From Spirulina major PCC 6313 (GTDB lineage: Bacteria; Cyanobacteriota; Cyanobacteriia; Cyanobacteriales; Spirulinaceae), in assembly GCF_001890765.1 (NCBI RefSeq), contig NZ_KV878783.1, positions 4,306,771-4,370,770 of the forward strand: 64,000 nt of DNA, in the 5' to 3' direction. Positions 8,144 through 16,559 of the stretch are shown one piece after another. The translations under genes were made by a program, and so were the position numbers. Below the pieces are notes generated by a model, which saw only the letters and a program-made list of their open reading frames with translations, had not been told where the DNA came from and did no database searches. Each line of letters begins with the position of its first letter. Position 1 is the stretch's first letter.

Positions 8144-8832
8144 GGTGGGCCCCCAAAGCGATAGCCCTGGCCAGGAACGGTTTCAATCGGGCAGGGACAG
8201 CCATGGTTCGCCAGCTTCCGGCGCAGGAGCCGCATCTGGGCCGCCACCACATTGCTCATGGGTTCCTCGTCGAGATCCCAGAGTTGCTGCCGGATTTTGC
8301 TGCCGGACAGGATGCGATGGGGGTTTTGCATCAAGTAGGTGAGAATTTGAAATTCTTTGACCGTGAGGGGAATGGTTTGCGGTGGGTCTGGGGTAGTGAA
8401 CCGCAGGGCGTTGTTGGCATCGTTGAGGGTGAAGGGGCCGACGCTGAGATCCTGGGGTTGGATCTGGGGCGATCGCCGCTGCAAGGCCCGCAACCGCGCC
8501 AACAATTCCGCCATCACAAAGGGTTTAACGAGGTAGTCATCCGCCCCGGCATCCAAGCCTGCAACGCGGTTTTCCGGTTCCCCCAGGGCGGTGAGCATCA
8601 GCACCGGCAGCGGGTTGTGGTGCGATCGCAATTTTTGACAGAGGGCCAACCCCGACAACCCCGGCACCATCCAATCCACGATCGCCACGGTGTAATCCGT
8701 CCACTGATGTTCCAAGCACAGCCAAGCCTGCGTCCCATCTAGCAACCAATCCACCACATATTTTTCGCCGATCAAGACCTGCTTAATCGCTCTACCCAAA
8801 TCCTCTTCATCCTCAACAAGTAGTACACGCAT
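8140..8832 (-). CDS. nrsR: OmpR-type response regulator, NrsR/RppA-like
   Basis: 230 residues. The receiver is complete: [23 protein letters not shown] (phosphoacceptor Asp), [12 protein letters not shown] (Thr) and DDYLVKPFV (Lys). A winged-helix effector domain follows, with [23 protein letters not shown] and a recognition helix near [18 protein letters not shown]. The domain layout and the alanine/leucine-rich recognition helix resemble NrsR (RppA). The gene is first in a minus-strand pair with the kinase and diverges from the metal-efflux genes across a 126-bp spacer containing a TTTCA direct repeat. The likely role is activation of the efflux operon when the kinase senses excess metal. 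Confidence 0.87.
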   Translation of the reverse strand: MRVLLVEDEEDLGRAIKQVLIGEKYVVDWLLDGTQAWLCLEHQWTDYTVAIVDWMVPGLSGLALCQKLRSHHNPLPVLMLTALGEPENRVAGLDAGADDYLVKPFVMAELLARLRALQRRSPQIQPQDLSVGPFTLNDANNALRFTTPDPPQTIPLTVKEFQILTYLMQNPHRILSGSKIRQQLWDLDEEPMSNVVAAQMRLLRRKLANHGCPCPIETVPGQGYRFGGPP

Positions 8833-8880
8833 CCTAATGATTTAACCGCCACCGGCTCGATCATACCGAATTCGCTCCCA

Positions 8881-8896
8881 TTTCACCTGATTTTCA
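8881..8896 (+). promoter_or_regulatory. candidate NrsR operator, TTTCA direct repeat at 11-bp spacing
   Basis: Two TTTCA pentamers at 8881-8885 and 8892-8896 are spaced exactly one helical turn apart, as OmpR/PhoB-class regulators require. They lie in the spacer between nrsR and the adaptor gene, followed about 20 bp later by a weak -10-like GGCTATGG. This is inference from spacing and position. Confidence 0.4.
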
Positions 8897-8958
8897 TCCC
8901 CCCTGTGGCAGGCTATGGGGACATTATCCATTGCCCAACGAAAAGGAGCATTCTTCTG

Positions 8959-9621
8959 ATGAAATCCATGCCATTCGCCAGTGCCATGCTTGGGGTCAGT
9001 TTAATCCTGGGAACCCCCAATGTTGCGATCGCCCATGTGGGCCATGGGGATGAATTTCAAGCCGAAGGCGGCATTAATCGCGTCCAGGTCAACCCCGACA
9101 CCGATGCCATTTTCGGCATTCAAGTCGCGCCCATTGAAGCCGCCCCCGATGGCAGTGCCACGGTGCTAATCCCCACCACTGCCCTAGTGGATGCGGATGG
9201 CCAGTCCCTGGTTTTTGTGCAATATGAAAATTTCTATGAGCCAGTGCCGGTCACCCTGGGGGCGACCCAAGGGGAGACGGTCGAGGTGACAACGGGCTTG
9301 TCAGTGGGTGAGCAACTCGTGACCCAGGGGAGTTTGTCTCTCTATGCCGAATCACGCAAGACCCAAACCGCTGAAACCGATGCACCGGAAGCGACAGCGG
9401 CTCCCACCGCAGCGGTAGAGACCCCCCAACCAGAGACCCCAACGGTGGTGACGGAAACCGTAGAAACCGCCGCAGTTCCAGACGAGGCAGCGGGTGGCTT
9501 GCCCTTGGGTGTCATGGCGATCGCTGGGGGCGTGGTGGCCCTGGTCGGGGGGGCGATCGCATGGTTCGTGGGTGGCCGTGGGACGAAGCGTCGCACCGCT
9601 GGCAAAGATGGAGACATTTAA
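8959..9621 (+). CDS. short periplasmic adaptor-like protein of the metal RND pump (NrsB-like)
   Basis: 220 residues from the ATG at 8959, which has AAAGGAG at 8942-8948; an upstream in-frame start at 8905 lacks such a site. A signal peptide (about 1-25) is followed by a short metal-binding-looking stretch AHVGHGDEF. The central part (LIPTTALVDADGQSLVFVQYE, VEVTTGLSVGEQLVTQGSLSL) matches the membrane-proximal domain of HlyD/CusB adaptors. Missing are the alpha-hairpin and lipoyl parts, since family members usually have 350-500 residues. The C-terminus has a T/P/E-rich linker and one membrane helix (GVMAIAGGVVALVGGAIAW). The RND gene begins 6 bp downstream. It may be a minimal adaptor that needs another partner, or a metal-sensing accessory protein. 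Confidence 0.75.
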   Translation: MKSMPFASAMLGVSLILGTPNVAIAHVGHGDEFQAEGGINRVQVNPDTDAIFGIQVAPIEAAPDGSATVLIPTTALVDADGQSLVFVQYENFYEPVPVTLGATQGETVEVTTGLSVGEQLVTQGSLSLYAESRKTQTAETDAPEATAAPTAAVETPQPETPTVVTETVETAAVPDEAAGGLPLGVMAIAGGVVALVGGAIAWFVGGRGTKRRTAGKDGDI

Positions 9622-9627
9622 GCCATC

Positions 9628-12600
9628 ATGGTGAACTCACTTCTGAATCAAACCCTCAAAACCGCGATCGCGCAGCGGTGGTTAATCGTGGGGGGAGCGA
9701 TCGCTGTTACCCTTTGGGGCCTATTCAGCGTCACCCAAATGCCCCTCGATGTTTTTCCCCCCTTTGCGCCGCCCCAAGTGGATATCCAAACCGAAGCCGT
9801 GGGGCTAGCGCCGGAAGCCGTGGAAACCCAGATCACGATCCCCATTGAAAGTGCGGTGAATGGACTGCCGGGGGTGACGACGGTGCGATCGTCCTCCAAG
9901 GTAGGACTCTCCATGGTGCAGATTGTCTTTGACCAAGAGGCGGACATTTACCAAGCCCGCCAAGCGGTGACGGAACGCCTCCAGCAGGTGACCAACCAAT
10001 TACCCGATAATGCTCATCCGCCGCAAATCTCGCCTCTCCTCTCCCCCTTGGCGACAATTTTGCAATATTCATTCACGACCACTGACACCGGGGAAACCGC
10101 GTTAATGGAACTGCGGCGACTGGTGGATGTCACCCTGCGTAATCAGATTTTGGCCGTGGCGGGGGTGTCCCAAGTGACGGTGTATGGTGGCGATGAGCGT
10201 CAAGAGCAGGTCTTGGTTGATCCGGAACGGTTGCGATCGCGCAATGTCTCCCTCAACGAAGTCACCGCCGCCGCTCGTGGTGCGAACGCCAACGCCCCCG
10301 GTGGCGTTCTCATCGGTGGCGGTCAAGAACTGCTCGTGCGTGGCCTTGGTTCCGTGCAGTCGATCGCAGACTTGCAGCAATCCGTGGTGAAAGTAGACCA
10401 GGGCAACCCCATCCTGCTCCAAGATGTGGCAGAGGTGAAAACCGGCTCGGCCCTGAAGCGCGGCGATGCCAGTTTTAACGGGGAACCGGCAGTCGTCTTG
10501 ATGATCAACAAACAGCCCGCTGTGGATACGCCCACGGTGACCCAGGCCGTCGAAGCCGCGATCGCTGAACTGCAACCCACCTTTCCTGCTGATGTGCAGA
10601 TGACCCGTACCTTCCGCCAAGCGGACTTCATTGATGCAGCGATTCACAATGTCAGCGGCTCCCTGCTGCAAGGGATCGTGATCGTGGCGGTGATTATGCT
10701 GCTGTTTTTGATGAACTGGCGTACTGCGATCATTACCCTCAGTGCGATTCCCCTGTCGTTGCTCGTGGGGTTGATGTTCATGAAGGCTTTTGGGTTGAGC
10801 ATCAACACCATGACCCTGGGCGGGCTGGTGGTGGCGATTGGGTCGGTGGTGGATGATTCGATTGTGGATATGGAAAACTGCGATCGCGGTCTACGCCAAA
10901 ACCAAGCCCAGGGCAACCCCAAGCACCCGTTTCAAGTGGTCTATGAAACCTCGGTGGAGGTGCGCTTGGCGGTGATTTTTTCCACGGTGATTATCATCGT
11001 TGTGTTTGCCCCGATCTTTAGCCTGACGGGGGTTGAAGGCCGGATTTTTGCGCCAATGGGTTTAGCCTATCTGTTCTCGATCGCCGCTTCTACCCTCGTC
11101 GCCATGACCCTGTCCCCGGCCCTCTGTGCCCTTTTATTGGCCGATCAACCCCTTCCCCCAGAGGGTACGGTGGTGTCTCGCTGGGTTGAACGGCTCTATC
11201 GTCCGTTGCTGCGGCTTTCCCTGCGATCGCCCCAGATCATCCTCGGTGCGGCCCTCGCGGCCTTGGTGGCCAGTGCTGCCCTCGTGCCCTCCTTGGGGCG
11301 AGTCTTTTTACCCGAATTTCAAGAACGCTCCTTGGTCAACTCCATGGTGCTGTTTCCGGGGGTCTCCCTCGACATCACCACGGGCGCAGGCAAAGCCTTG
11401 GCCAATTCATTACAGGACAATCCTTTGTATGACTGGGTGCAGGTGCGGGCCGGTCGCGCTCCCGGTGATGCGGATGGGGCTGGGGTGAACATGGCCCACG
11501 TAGATATTGAACTCAGTGCTGCGGCCCTGCAAGATCGTGAGGCCAGCGTCCAGCAATTGCGAGCGGCGTTTTTGCAACTGCCCGGTGTTGCGCCCAACAT
11601 CGGCGGGTTTATCTCCCACCGCATGGATGAGGTGCTGTCGGGGGTGCGCAGTGCGATCGCCATCAAAATCTTCGGCCCCGACTTAGCCCAACTCCGCAGC
11701 ATCGGCGAACAAGTCCGCAACAGGATCGAACCGATCGCGGGGGTGGTAGACCTCCAACTCGAACCCCAGTTACCGATCCGCCAGGTGCAAATCCAGTACG
11801 ATCGCACCGCCGCCGCCGCCTACGGCCTCCGCATGGATCACCTCTCCGAATTGGTAGAAACCGCCCTCAATGGTCGCGTCGTCTCCCAAGTCGAAGAAAA
11901 TCAGCAGTTTGTTGATATTGTCGTCTCGCTCCCCGCCGCCGCTCGGAGTCATCTGGATGCGATCCGGGCGATTCCCCTCTCCACGCCCACGGGGGAGATG
12001 ATCAGCCTCGGAGACGTGGCGACGGTGGACTACGGCATGGGGGCGAATGTGGTGAATCGGGAAGATGTATCGCGCTTAATCGTTGTCTCGGCCAACGTGG
12101 CCGATCGCGACCTCGGCAGCGTCGTCGGGGAGATTCAGTCCCAAATTCGCCAAAATGTCCCCTTACCCAAGGGCTACTTTATCCAGTACGGCGGCCAGTT
12201 CGAGGCGGAGCAAAACGCCACCCATAACCTGCTGCTCTATAGCGGTCTAGCGGCGATCGTCATCACCGTGTTGATGTTCTTTTCGGTGCAATCCTTCCCC
12301 GCCACCATTGCCATCATGATCAATCTCCCCTTGGCACTCGTGGGCGGTATTTTGTCCATCGCCCTCACCGGCGGGGTGATCTCGGTGGCTTCCCTGGTGG
12401 GGTTTATCACCCTGTTTGGCGTGGCGGTGCGCAATGGCCTCTTGCTTGTGGATAACTACAACCGCAAGTTTGCCCAAGGGATGCCGATTAGGGCGGTGAT
12501 TACCCAAGGCTCCCTAGACCGGGTCAACGCCATTCTGATGACCGCCTTCACGTCGGCATTGGGGATGTTGCCCTTAGCGATCGCCCATGGCGCTGGTAAC

Positions 12601-12801
12601 GAGATTCTGCAACCCTTAGCGATCGTCGTGCTGGGCGGACTAGTCACCTCCACCACCTTAACCCTCCTTGTGATCCCGGCCCTCTACGCCCAATGGGGTC
12701 GCTGGCTGATGCCCAAGCCCAAACGCACCGATCTAACCGATCTAAACATCACCCCCACCAGCAATCCATCACCTCAACCTAAGGTCATGGATATCCGTTG
12801 A
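9628..12801 (+). CDS. heavy-metal efflux RND transporter, CzcA/CusA/NrsA-like
   Basis: 1057 residues, the full length for an inner-membrane RND pump. TM1 is near the N-terminus, two large periplasmic loops are present, and two blocks of six helices occur at about 340-530 and 870-1030. The TM4 signature IGSVVDDSIVDMEN carries the acidic proton-relay residues and is the form found in cyanobacterial NrsA-like pumps. The likely reaction is H+-driven export of a divalent metal, most probably Ni and/or Co given the neighbouring NrsRS-like system. The last base of the final Arg codon and the TGA stop (12799-12801) belong to an inserted IS200/IS605-type MITE whose end is at 12798. The encoded C-terminus MDIR would be the same without the insertion. 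Confidence 0.9.
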   Translation: MVNSLLNQTLKTAIAQRWLIVGGAIAVTLWGLFSVTQMPLDVFPPFAPPQVDIQTEAVGLAPEAVETQITIPIESAVNGLPGVTTVRSSSKVGLSMVQIVFDQEADIYQARQAVTERLQQVTNQLPDNAHPPQISPLLSPLATILQYSFTTTDTGETALMELRRLVDVTLRNQILAVAGVSQVTVYGGDERQEQVLVDPERLRSRNVSLNEVTAAARGANANAPGGVLIGGGQELLVRGLGSVQSIADLQQSVVKVDQGNPILLQDVAEVKTGSALKRGDASFNGEPAVVLMINKQPAVDTPTVTQAVEAAIAELQPTFPADVQMTRTFRQADFIDAAIHNVSGSLLQGIVIVAVIMLLFLMNWRTAIITLSAIPLSLLVGLMFMKAFGLSINTMTLGGLVVAIGSVVDDSIVDMENCDRGLRQNQAQGNPKHPFQVVYETSVEVRLAVIFSTVIIIVVFAPIFSLTGVEGRIFAPMGLAYLFSIAASTLVAMTLSPALCALLLADQPLPPEGTVVSRWVERLYRPLLRLSLRSPQIILGAALAALVASAALVPSLGRVFLPEFQERSLVNSMVLFPGVSLDITTGAGKALANSLQDNPLYDWVQVRAGRAPGDADGAGVNMAHVDIELSAAALQDREASVQQLRAAFLQLPGVAPNIGGFISHRMDEVLSGVRSAIAIKIFGPDLAQLRSIGEQVRNRIEPIAGVVDLQLEPQLPIRQVQIQYDRTAAAAYGLRMDHLSELVETALNGRVVSQVEENQQFVDIVVSLPAAARSHLDAIRAIPLSTPTGEMISLGDVATVDYGMGANVVNREDVSRLIVVSANVADRDLGSVVGEIQSQIRQNVPLPKGYFIQYGGQFEAEQNATHNLLLYSGLAAIVITVLMFFSVQSFPATIAIMINLPLALVGGILSIALTGGVISVASLVGFITLFGVAVRNGLLLVDNYNRKFAQGMPIRAVITQGSLDRVNAILMTAFTSALGMLPLAIAHGAGNEILQPLAIVVLGGLVTSTTLTLLVIPALYAQWGRWLMPKPKRTDLTDLNITPTSNPSPQPKVMDIR

Positions 12802-13027
12802 CGTACTCCCCCGCATAAATGACGGGGGATTCTGGGTTCAGACAGCAATTGCAGGCGTAGCCCGTCTTATCTTGCCTAGCCCAATGGACAACGCCTTGCC
12901 CATAAGGTGCTCACCCCGGAATTTTCCTTCGCGCTAGCGAACGCTTTTATCGTATCGCCACCGAATCAATTCGGTTATTCGCTTATATCCCCCGAATAAA
13001 ATTCAGGGGGCTTTAAGCATCACGCTC
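12798..13027 (-). mobile_element. 230-bp IS608-like MITE, copy 1
   Basis: Read on the minus strand, the element follows a TTAC target (complement of 13028-13031). It starts GAGCGTGATG, has the left guide AAAG before the hairpin CCCCCTGAA/TTCGGGGG, and ends with the right guide GAAT before CCCCCGTC...GCGGGGG and the cleavage site TCAA (complement of 12798-12801). These four tetranucleotides are the cis signals of the single-strand transposon IS608. No transposase or tnpB is left inside. The right third resembles the 3' end of the tnpB element at 18350-19607, including CCATTGGG and CCTGCAATTGCTGT. It is about 97% identical to the copy at 24452-24681 and of identical length. It would be mobilised in trans by a TnpA elsewhere. 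Confidence 0.88.
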
Positions 13028-13068
13028 GTAAGCCCTGGTGATGTCGGACGGTCTAGAAGGAACGGGGT

Positions 13069-13102
13069 CACCGCGATCGCTGCCTAGGCAGCGATCGCGG
13101 TG
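13069..13102. repeat. perfect 34-bp palindrome built from two HIP1 sites
   Basis: Seventeen bases starting CACCGCGATCGCTGCCT are followed without a spacer by their exact reverse complement. Each arm contains a HIP1 octamer. The palindrome lies between MITE copy 1 and the J-domain gene, whose first possible GTG codon (13100) is inside it. It could act as a bidirectional terminator of the RND gene or as a protein-binding site. Confidence 0.8.
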
Positions 13103-13663
13103 TTATTCTGGATTAACCCGTTATTCTGTGCCATTAAACCGGTGGATCTAGCAGCGTGCTACCAATTACTAGGACTGGAGTGGGGTTCGCCCTTGCCCGA
13201 AATCAAGGCGGCCTATCGTCGATTGGCGCGTCAGTATCACCCCGATATGCATCCCCACAATCCTACGGCGGTGCAGGCTCAGTTTGTGGCCTTGACCCAC
13301 GCCTATGAACAGCTACTCCAAGCCCAGTCATTACCCGGCATCACCGCCTTTCCGGCTGCATCGGAGCAGGATCAACAGCTTAAACGCCAGGCCTACCGCA
13401 ATTTACAACCCCTGTTGCGCAAAGGACGGTTTGCGCGGGCGGTGGCGTTGATCGAAGGCTTGGCGATTCGGCTGCCGGATGATCCAGAAGTGCGGCAATG
13501 GCAAGCGATCGCCTATTACCAATGGGGAAAATCCTTGATCGACCAAGGCCACGCCACCAAAGCGAAAATCTACCTCCGCAAAGCCCTCCGCACCGACCCC
13601 CACAACCGCACCCTCTGGGCCGAAGTGGAACACCAAGTCCACCGCCTCGCCCAAGTGCGCTAA
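13100..13663 (+). CDS. J-domain protein with C-terminal TPR-like helices
   Basis: 187 residues if the GTG at 13100 is used. That codon is inside a palindrome, so the in-frame GTG at 13142 is an alternative giving 173 residues. The N-terminal J domain (about 15-80) has YQLLGLEWGSPLPEIKAAYR and the HPD tripeptide (QYHPDMHP) needed to stimulate DnaK ATPase. The C-terminal half (about 95-180) forms TPR-like helix pairs (KGRFARAVALIEGLAIRLPD, AIAYYQWGKSLIDQGHATKA). It is likely a DnaK co-chaperone with a protein-binding tail. It is separated from the RND gene by the MITE and has no clear operon partner. Confidence 0.85.
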   Translation: MLFWINPLFCAIKPVDLAACYQLLGLEWGSPLPEIKAAYRRLARQYHPDMHPHNPTAVQAQFVALTHAYEQLLQAQSLPGITAFPAASEQDQQLKRQAYRNLQPLLRKGRFARAVALIEGLAIRLPDDPEVRQWQAIAYYQWGKSLIDQGHATKAKIYLRKALRTDPHNRTLWAEVEHQVHRLAQVR

Positions 13664-13667
13664 GGGC

Positions 13668-14366
13668 TTAAGACTTTACATCCCCGTTTAAGGTGCTCGG
13701 ATCAATCCCTAACTCGCGTAACTTAGCAAAGGCGCGATCGCGCTGCTGTTGTGCTTTGTCCCGCTGCTGTTGTGCTTCGTCTCGCTCTGCTAAGATGTCC
13801 CCCGGATCTTTGAACGGTTCCCCATCGGGATAGAACACCGCCAACCCCTCCGCCGCTGACCAGGTGAATTGAATACCCAACAGCGGCGATGACCACGGCA
13901 GAGTCAGGGGCATAATGCTCTCAAAATCATCGTCAACGCTAGAGCGCACATAGCCCATAAAATCGGGCAAATCAGGATTGTAGAGATAAAACTCTAATAC
14001 CCCATACTCACGATAAAAATCGAGTTTTTTTAGCATTTCCAGAGCCGTATTACTCGGCGACAGAATTTCAAACACCACCTGCGGCGCAATTCCCGCTTCT
14101 TCCCATTGTTTATAGCTGCCGCGCCGACCGGGGGGACGGTCTAAGGCGACCAAAACATCCGGGGCTTGACAGGGAACCGGCGGCTCGGTCACTCGGACGG
14201 GATACCAAAGCAGATCGCCCGCGACGAAGGCGGTGCGATCGCGCAATAAATACTTCAGATTCGCCACTAGCCGAACAATCCAATCATACTGAAGCGTATT
14301 TTCAGCCATCGGTTGACCATCCGAATCAGGGTATAAGACTTGAAGCGATCGTGGCGCTTGAACCAT
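13668..14366 (-). CDS. Uma2 family (DUF820) PD-(D/E)XK nuclease-like protein
   Basis: 232 residues from the ATG at 14364-14366. The frame extends further upstream but into the converging gene's leader. The Uma2/DUF820 core is visible: CQAPDVLVALDRPP (Asp), PQVVFEILSPSN (Glu of the E-x-S pattern) and DKLxxY-like KLDFYREYGVLEFYLYNP. A tail with repeated DEAQQQRDKAQQQRDRAF forms a short charged coiled coil, as in many cyanobacterial Uma2 proteins. These proteins occur in many copies in cyanobacteria, and their natural role is not settled. The gene converges on the J-domain gene and diverges from the DUF2301 gene. Confidence 0.88.
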   Translation of the reverse strand: MVQAPRSLQVLYPDSDGQPMAENTLQYDWIVRLVANLKYLLRDRTAFVAGDLLWYPVRVTEPPVPCQAPDVLVALDRPPGRRGSYKQWEEAGIAPQVVFEILSPSNTALEMLKKLDFYREYGVLEFYLYNPDLPDFMGYVRSSVDDDFESIMPLTLPWSSPLLGIQFTWSAAEGLAVFYPDGEPFKDPGDILAERDEAQQQRDKAQQQRDRAFAKLRELGIDPSTLNGDVKS

Positions 14367-14434
14367 AATGCTCACCAACGACAATGTATGCCACTCATTA
14401 TAATTAACCCAACCCTCACACCCTCGGAGGCTCG

Positions 14435-15106
14435 ATGCAATCATCCCCTGAATCCATGATTTACCACGGCCAATTTGGCGAATTTACGATCACCGACCAT
14501 GACCGGCGCGAAGTGATCCTGTATCGAGCTGGGTTAACCGTGGCGGCGCTGAGTTTCGCCCTCGGTACGTTGTTGGTCTGTCTCCAAGCCCCCAGCCCTG
14601 GGCTATGGCAGATCGTGACGCTGCTCTTTGCTCTGTTTACGGCGGGGTTGGGGGTGAGCTTGTGGTTTATTCATATTTATCTGCGCCCCTTACATCGGGC
14701 ATTACAGGCATTTTGGGCTATTGGCACGATCGCCAGTGGTGCGATCGCCCTCACCCAACCCGAACTCCTCCCCCTTGCCCTCTACTATCACCCGATCCTG
14801 ATCCTCGGTGTGGGCTTCACCTTCGCCGCCCTCACCGGAATTTACTTCAAAGAAGCCTTTTGCTTTAACCGCTTGGAAACGAAAATCTTAACGCCCCTCG
14901 TCCCGATCCTGCTTCTGGGTCATCTTTGGGGTGGCCTATCCGTGGGAGTGGAACAGGGTTTATTAATCACCTGGGCGGTGTGCTTCCTGGTCTTCAGTGG
15001 ACGGAAAGTGGTGCAGGCGATTCCCCCCGATCTTGGGGATAAATCCGTTTTTGCAGAACTCCAACGCCAAGCCCAGGCCCGTAGTGCATTCAATTCGGGT
15101 CAATGA
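14435..15106 (+). CDS. DUF2301 integral membrane protein
   Basis: 223 residues with about 6 hydrophobic helices between residues 30 and 190, starting MQSSPESMIYHGQFGEF. The ATG at 14435 follows CGGAGG at 14425-14430. The pattern YxGxFGEFTITDxDRREVxLYRAGL, then helices, then GIYFKEAFCFNRLETKILTPLVPILLLGHL, is characteristic of the cyanobacterial DUF2301 family. The function is unknown. It diverges from the Uma2 gene and appears to be monocistronic. Confidence 0.82.
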   Translation: MQSSPESMIYHGQFGEFTITDHDRREVILYRAGLTVAALSFALGTLLVCLQAPSPGLWQIVTLLFALFTAGLGVSLWFIHIYLRPLHRALQAFWAIGTIASGAIALTQPELLPLALYYHPILILGVGFTFAALTGIYFKEAFCFNRLETKILTPLVPILLLGHLWGGLSVGVEQGLLITWAVCFLVFSGRKVVQAIPPDLGDKSVFAELQRQAQARSAFNSGQ

Positions 15107-15395
15107 AAACGCCGGTCTTAACCTAATCAAAATAAGTCATGGTTATCCTGGGGTTATTCGGCGTTGAGACTTTCCTCTCTTGCCCAAGTTCAACCGATCG
15201 CACCTCAAAATACCAGAGGTCAGAGGGTCAAGGCTGCCATGATCTTGAGCCATGCAGATCAGCCATTGCGTCGGGGAACAAGGGCGATGAATGGCGAAGT
15301 GTGATCGTCGAGGTTGCAACGGGGGCATCGAATCCATTGGTTTCTAAAAGTCTGACATGACGTTGTGCGATCGCAATTGAGGAGTACGTTCCCTG

Positions 15396-16457
15396 GTGTC
15401 TGTTGTCTCGTCCCGCCGTTTTCGTGGTTCCACCGTGCCCTACGGGTTCCTCCAGAGCCTCCATTTAGCCGCAACGGTCGATCAATTGCCGCTCGATGGC
15501 TTTTGCATCCCCATCACCACCAGCGGTCGTGATGTGGCCCAATCCCTCCATCTCCATCCCCAGCGTCCGGGGGTTATCCTCCTGCGGGATCAGAACTTTG
15601 TGGGCATGATTTCCCGGCGGCGTTTTTGGGAACAAATGAGTCGCCCCTACAGTTTGGAACTCTTTTCGCAGCGACCGATTCAGCATTTATATCAGTTCAT
15701 TCAGTCCAAACCATTACGCTTACCCGGTTCCACGTTGATTGTGGATGCCGCATGGCAAGCTCTACAGCGATCGCCCGATCATCTTTATGAACCGCTCATT
15801 ATTGAACTTGAGCCGAACAGCTATCGCCTGCTCGACATCCATCACCTCCTAATTGCCGACTCTTATATCCACCAACTGACGATTCAACTGCTGCAAGAGT
15901 CATCCCAACAGCTAGCCCAAGCCAACGAAAAATTCAAAACCCTCGCCACTCGCGACGGATTAACCGGGATTAGCAATCGGCGGCAGTTTGATGAATCATT
16001 ATTGTTGTTGTGGACGATGGCCACCGATCATCAGCACCCCATCACCCTGCTTTTGATGGATGTGGATTTTTTTAAGGCTTTTAACGACCACTATGGCCAC
16101 CTGGCCGGCGATGATGCTCTGCGTCAGGTGGCCCAAACGATTCAGCAAACGGTGCAAGATCCTAACGCGGTGGTGGCTCGCTATGGGGGGGAAGAGTTTG
16201 CGGTGATTTTGCCCCAGTGCGATCGCACCTTGGCGATCGCCATCGCCCAACAGATCCAAGCCCAGATCACCACCTTAGCTCTGCCCCATGCCGCGTCACC
16301 CGTTACCCCCCACATCACCCTGAGCATGGGACTCATGACCCTCTGTCCCTGTGTCCACAACACCCCTCAGCATCTAATTGCTGGCGCAGATCAAGCCCTC
16401 TACCACGCCAAACAGCAAGGGCGAAATCGTTATCTATACAAACAAGACTGGGTATGA
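15396..16457 (+). CDS. diguanylate cyclase (GGDEF domain)
   Basis: 353 residues from a GTG at 15396. The N-terminal region of about 165 residues resembles a CBS-like sensory module found in cyanobacterial signalling proteins (PGVILLRDQNFVGMISRRRFWEQM). A short coiled coil (SSQQLAQANEKFKTLATRDGL) leads into a GGDEF domain at about 185-345, with DGLTGISNRRQFDE, LLMDVDFFKAFNDHYGH and the active-site loop RYGGEEF (GGEEF, catalytically competent). There is no RxxD inhibitory site directly before the loop (VQDPNAVVARYGGEEF). The likely reaction is 2 GTP to c-di-GMP. There are no transmembrane segments, so it is cytoplasmic. The preceding 290 bp hold nothing recognisable. Confidence 0.9.
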   Translation: MSVVSSRRFRGSTVPYGFLQSLHLAATVDQLPLDGFCIPITTSGRDVAQSLHLHPQRPGVILLRDQNFVGMISRRRFWEQMSRPYSLELFSQRPIQHLYQFIQSKPLRLPGSTLIVDAAWQALQRSPDHLYEPLIIELEPNSYRLLDIHHLLIADSYIHQLTIQLLQESSQQLAQANEKFKTLATRDGLTGISNRRQFDESLLLLWTMATDHQHPITLLLMDVDFFKAFNDHYGHLAGDDALRQVAQTIQQTVQDPNAVVARYGGEEFAVILPQCDRTLAIAIAQQIQAQITTLALPHAASPVTPHITLSMGLMTLCPCVHNTPQHLIAGADQALYHAKQQGRNRYLYKQDWV

Positions 16458-16559
16458 ATCGGGACGTGCGATCGCACTCTCCCGCAACGAACACCCCAAC
16501 ACCCCCAAGCACCCCGAATTCGTACAGATAACCTTGCCATGGTCAAGTGGTGCATGGGC

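Noticed and set aside
9833-12656. Several frames opposite the RND gene
   Set aside because: All are antisense shadows of a strongly supported 1057-residue transporter.
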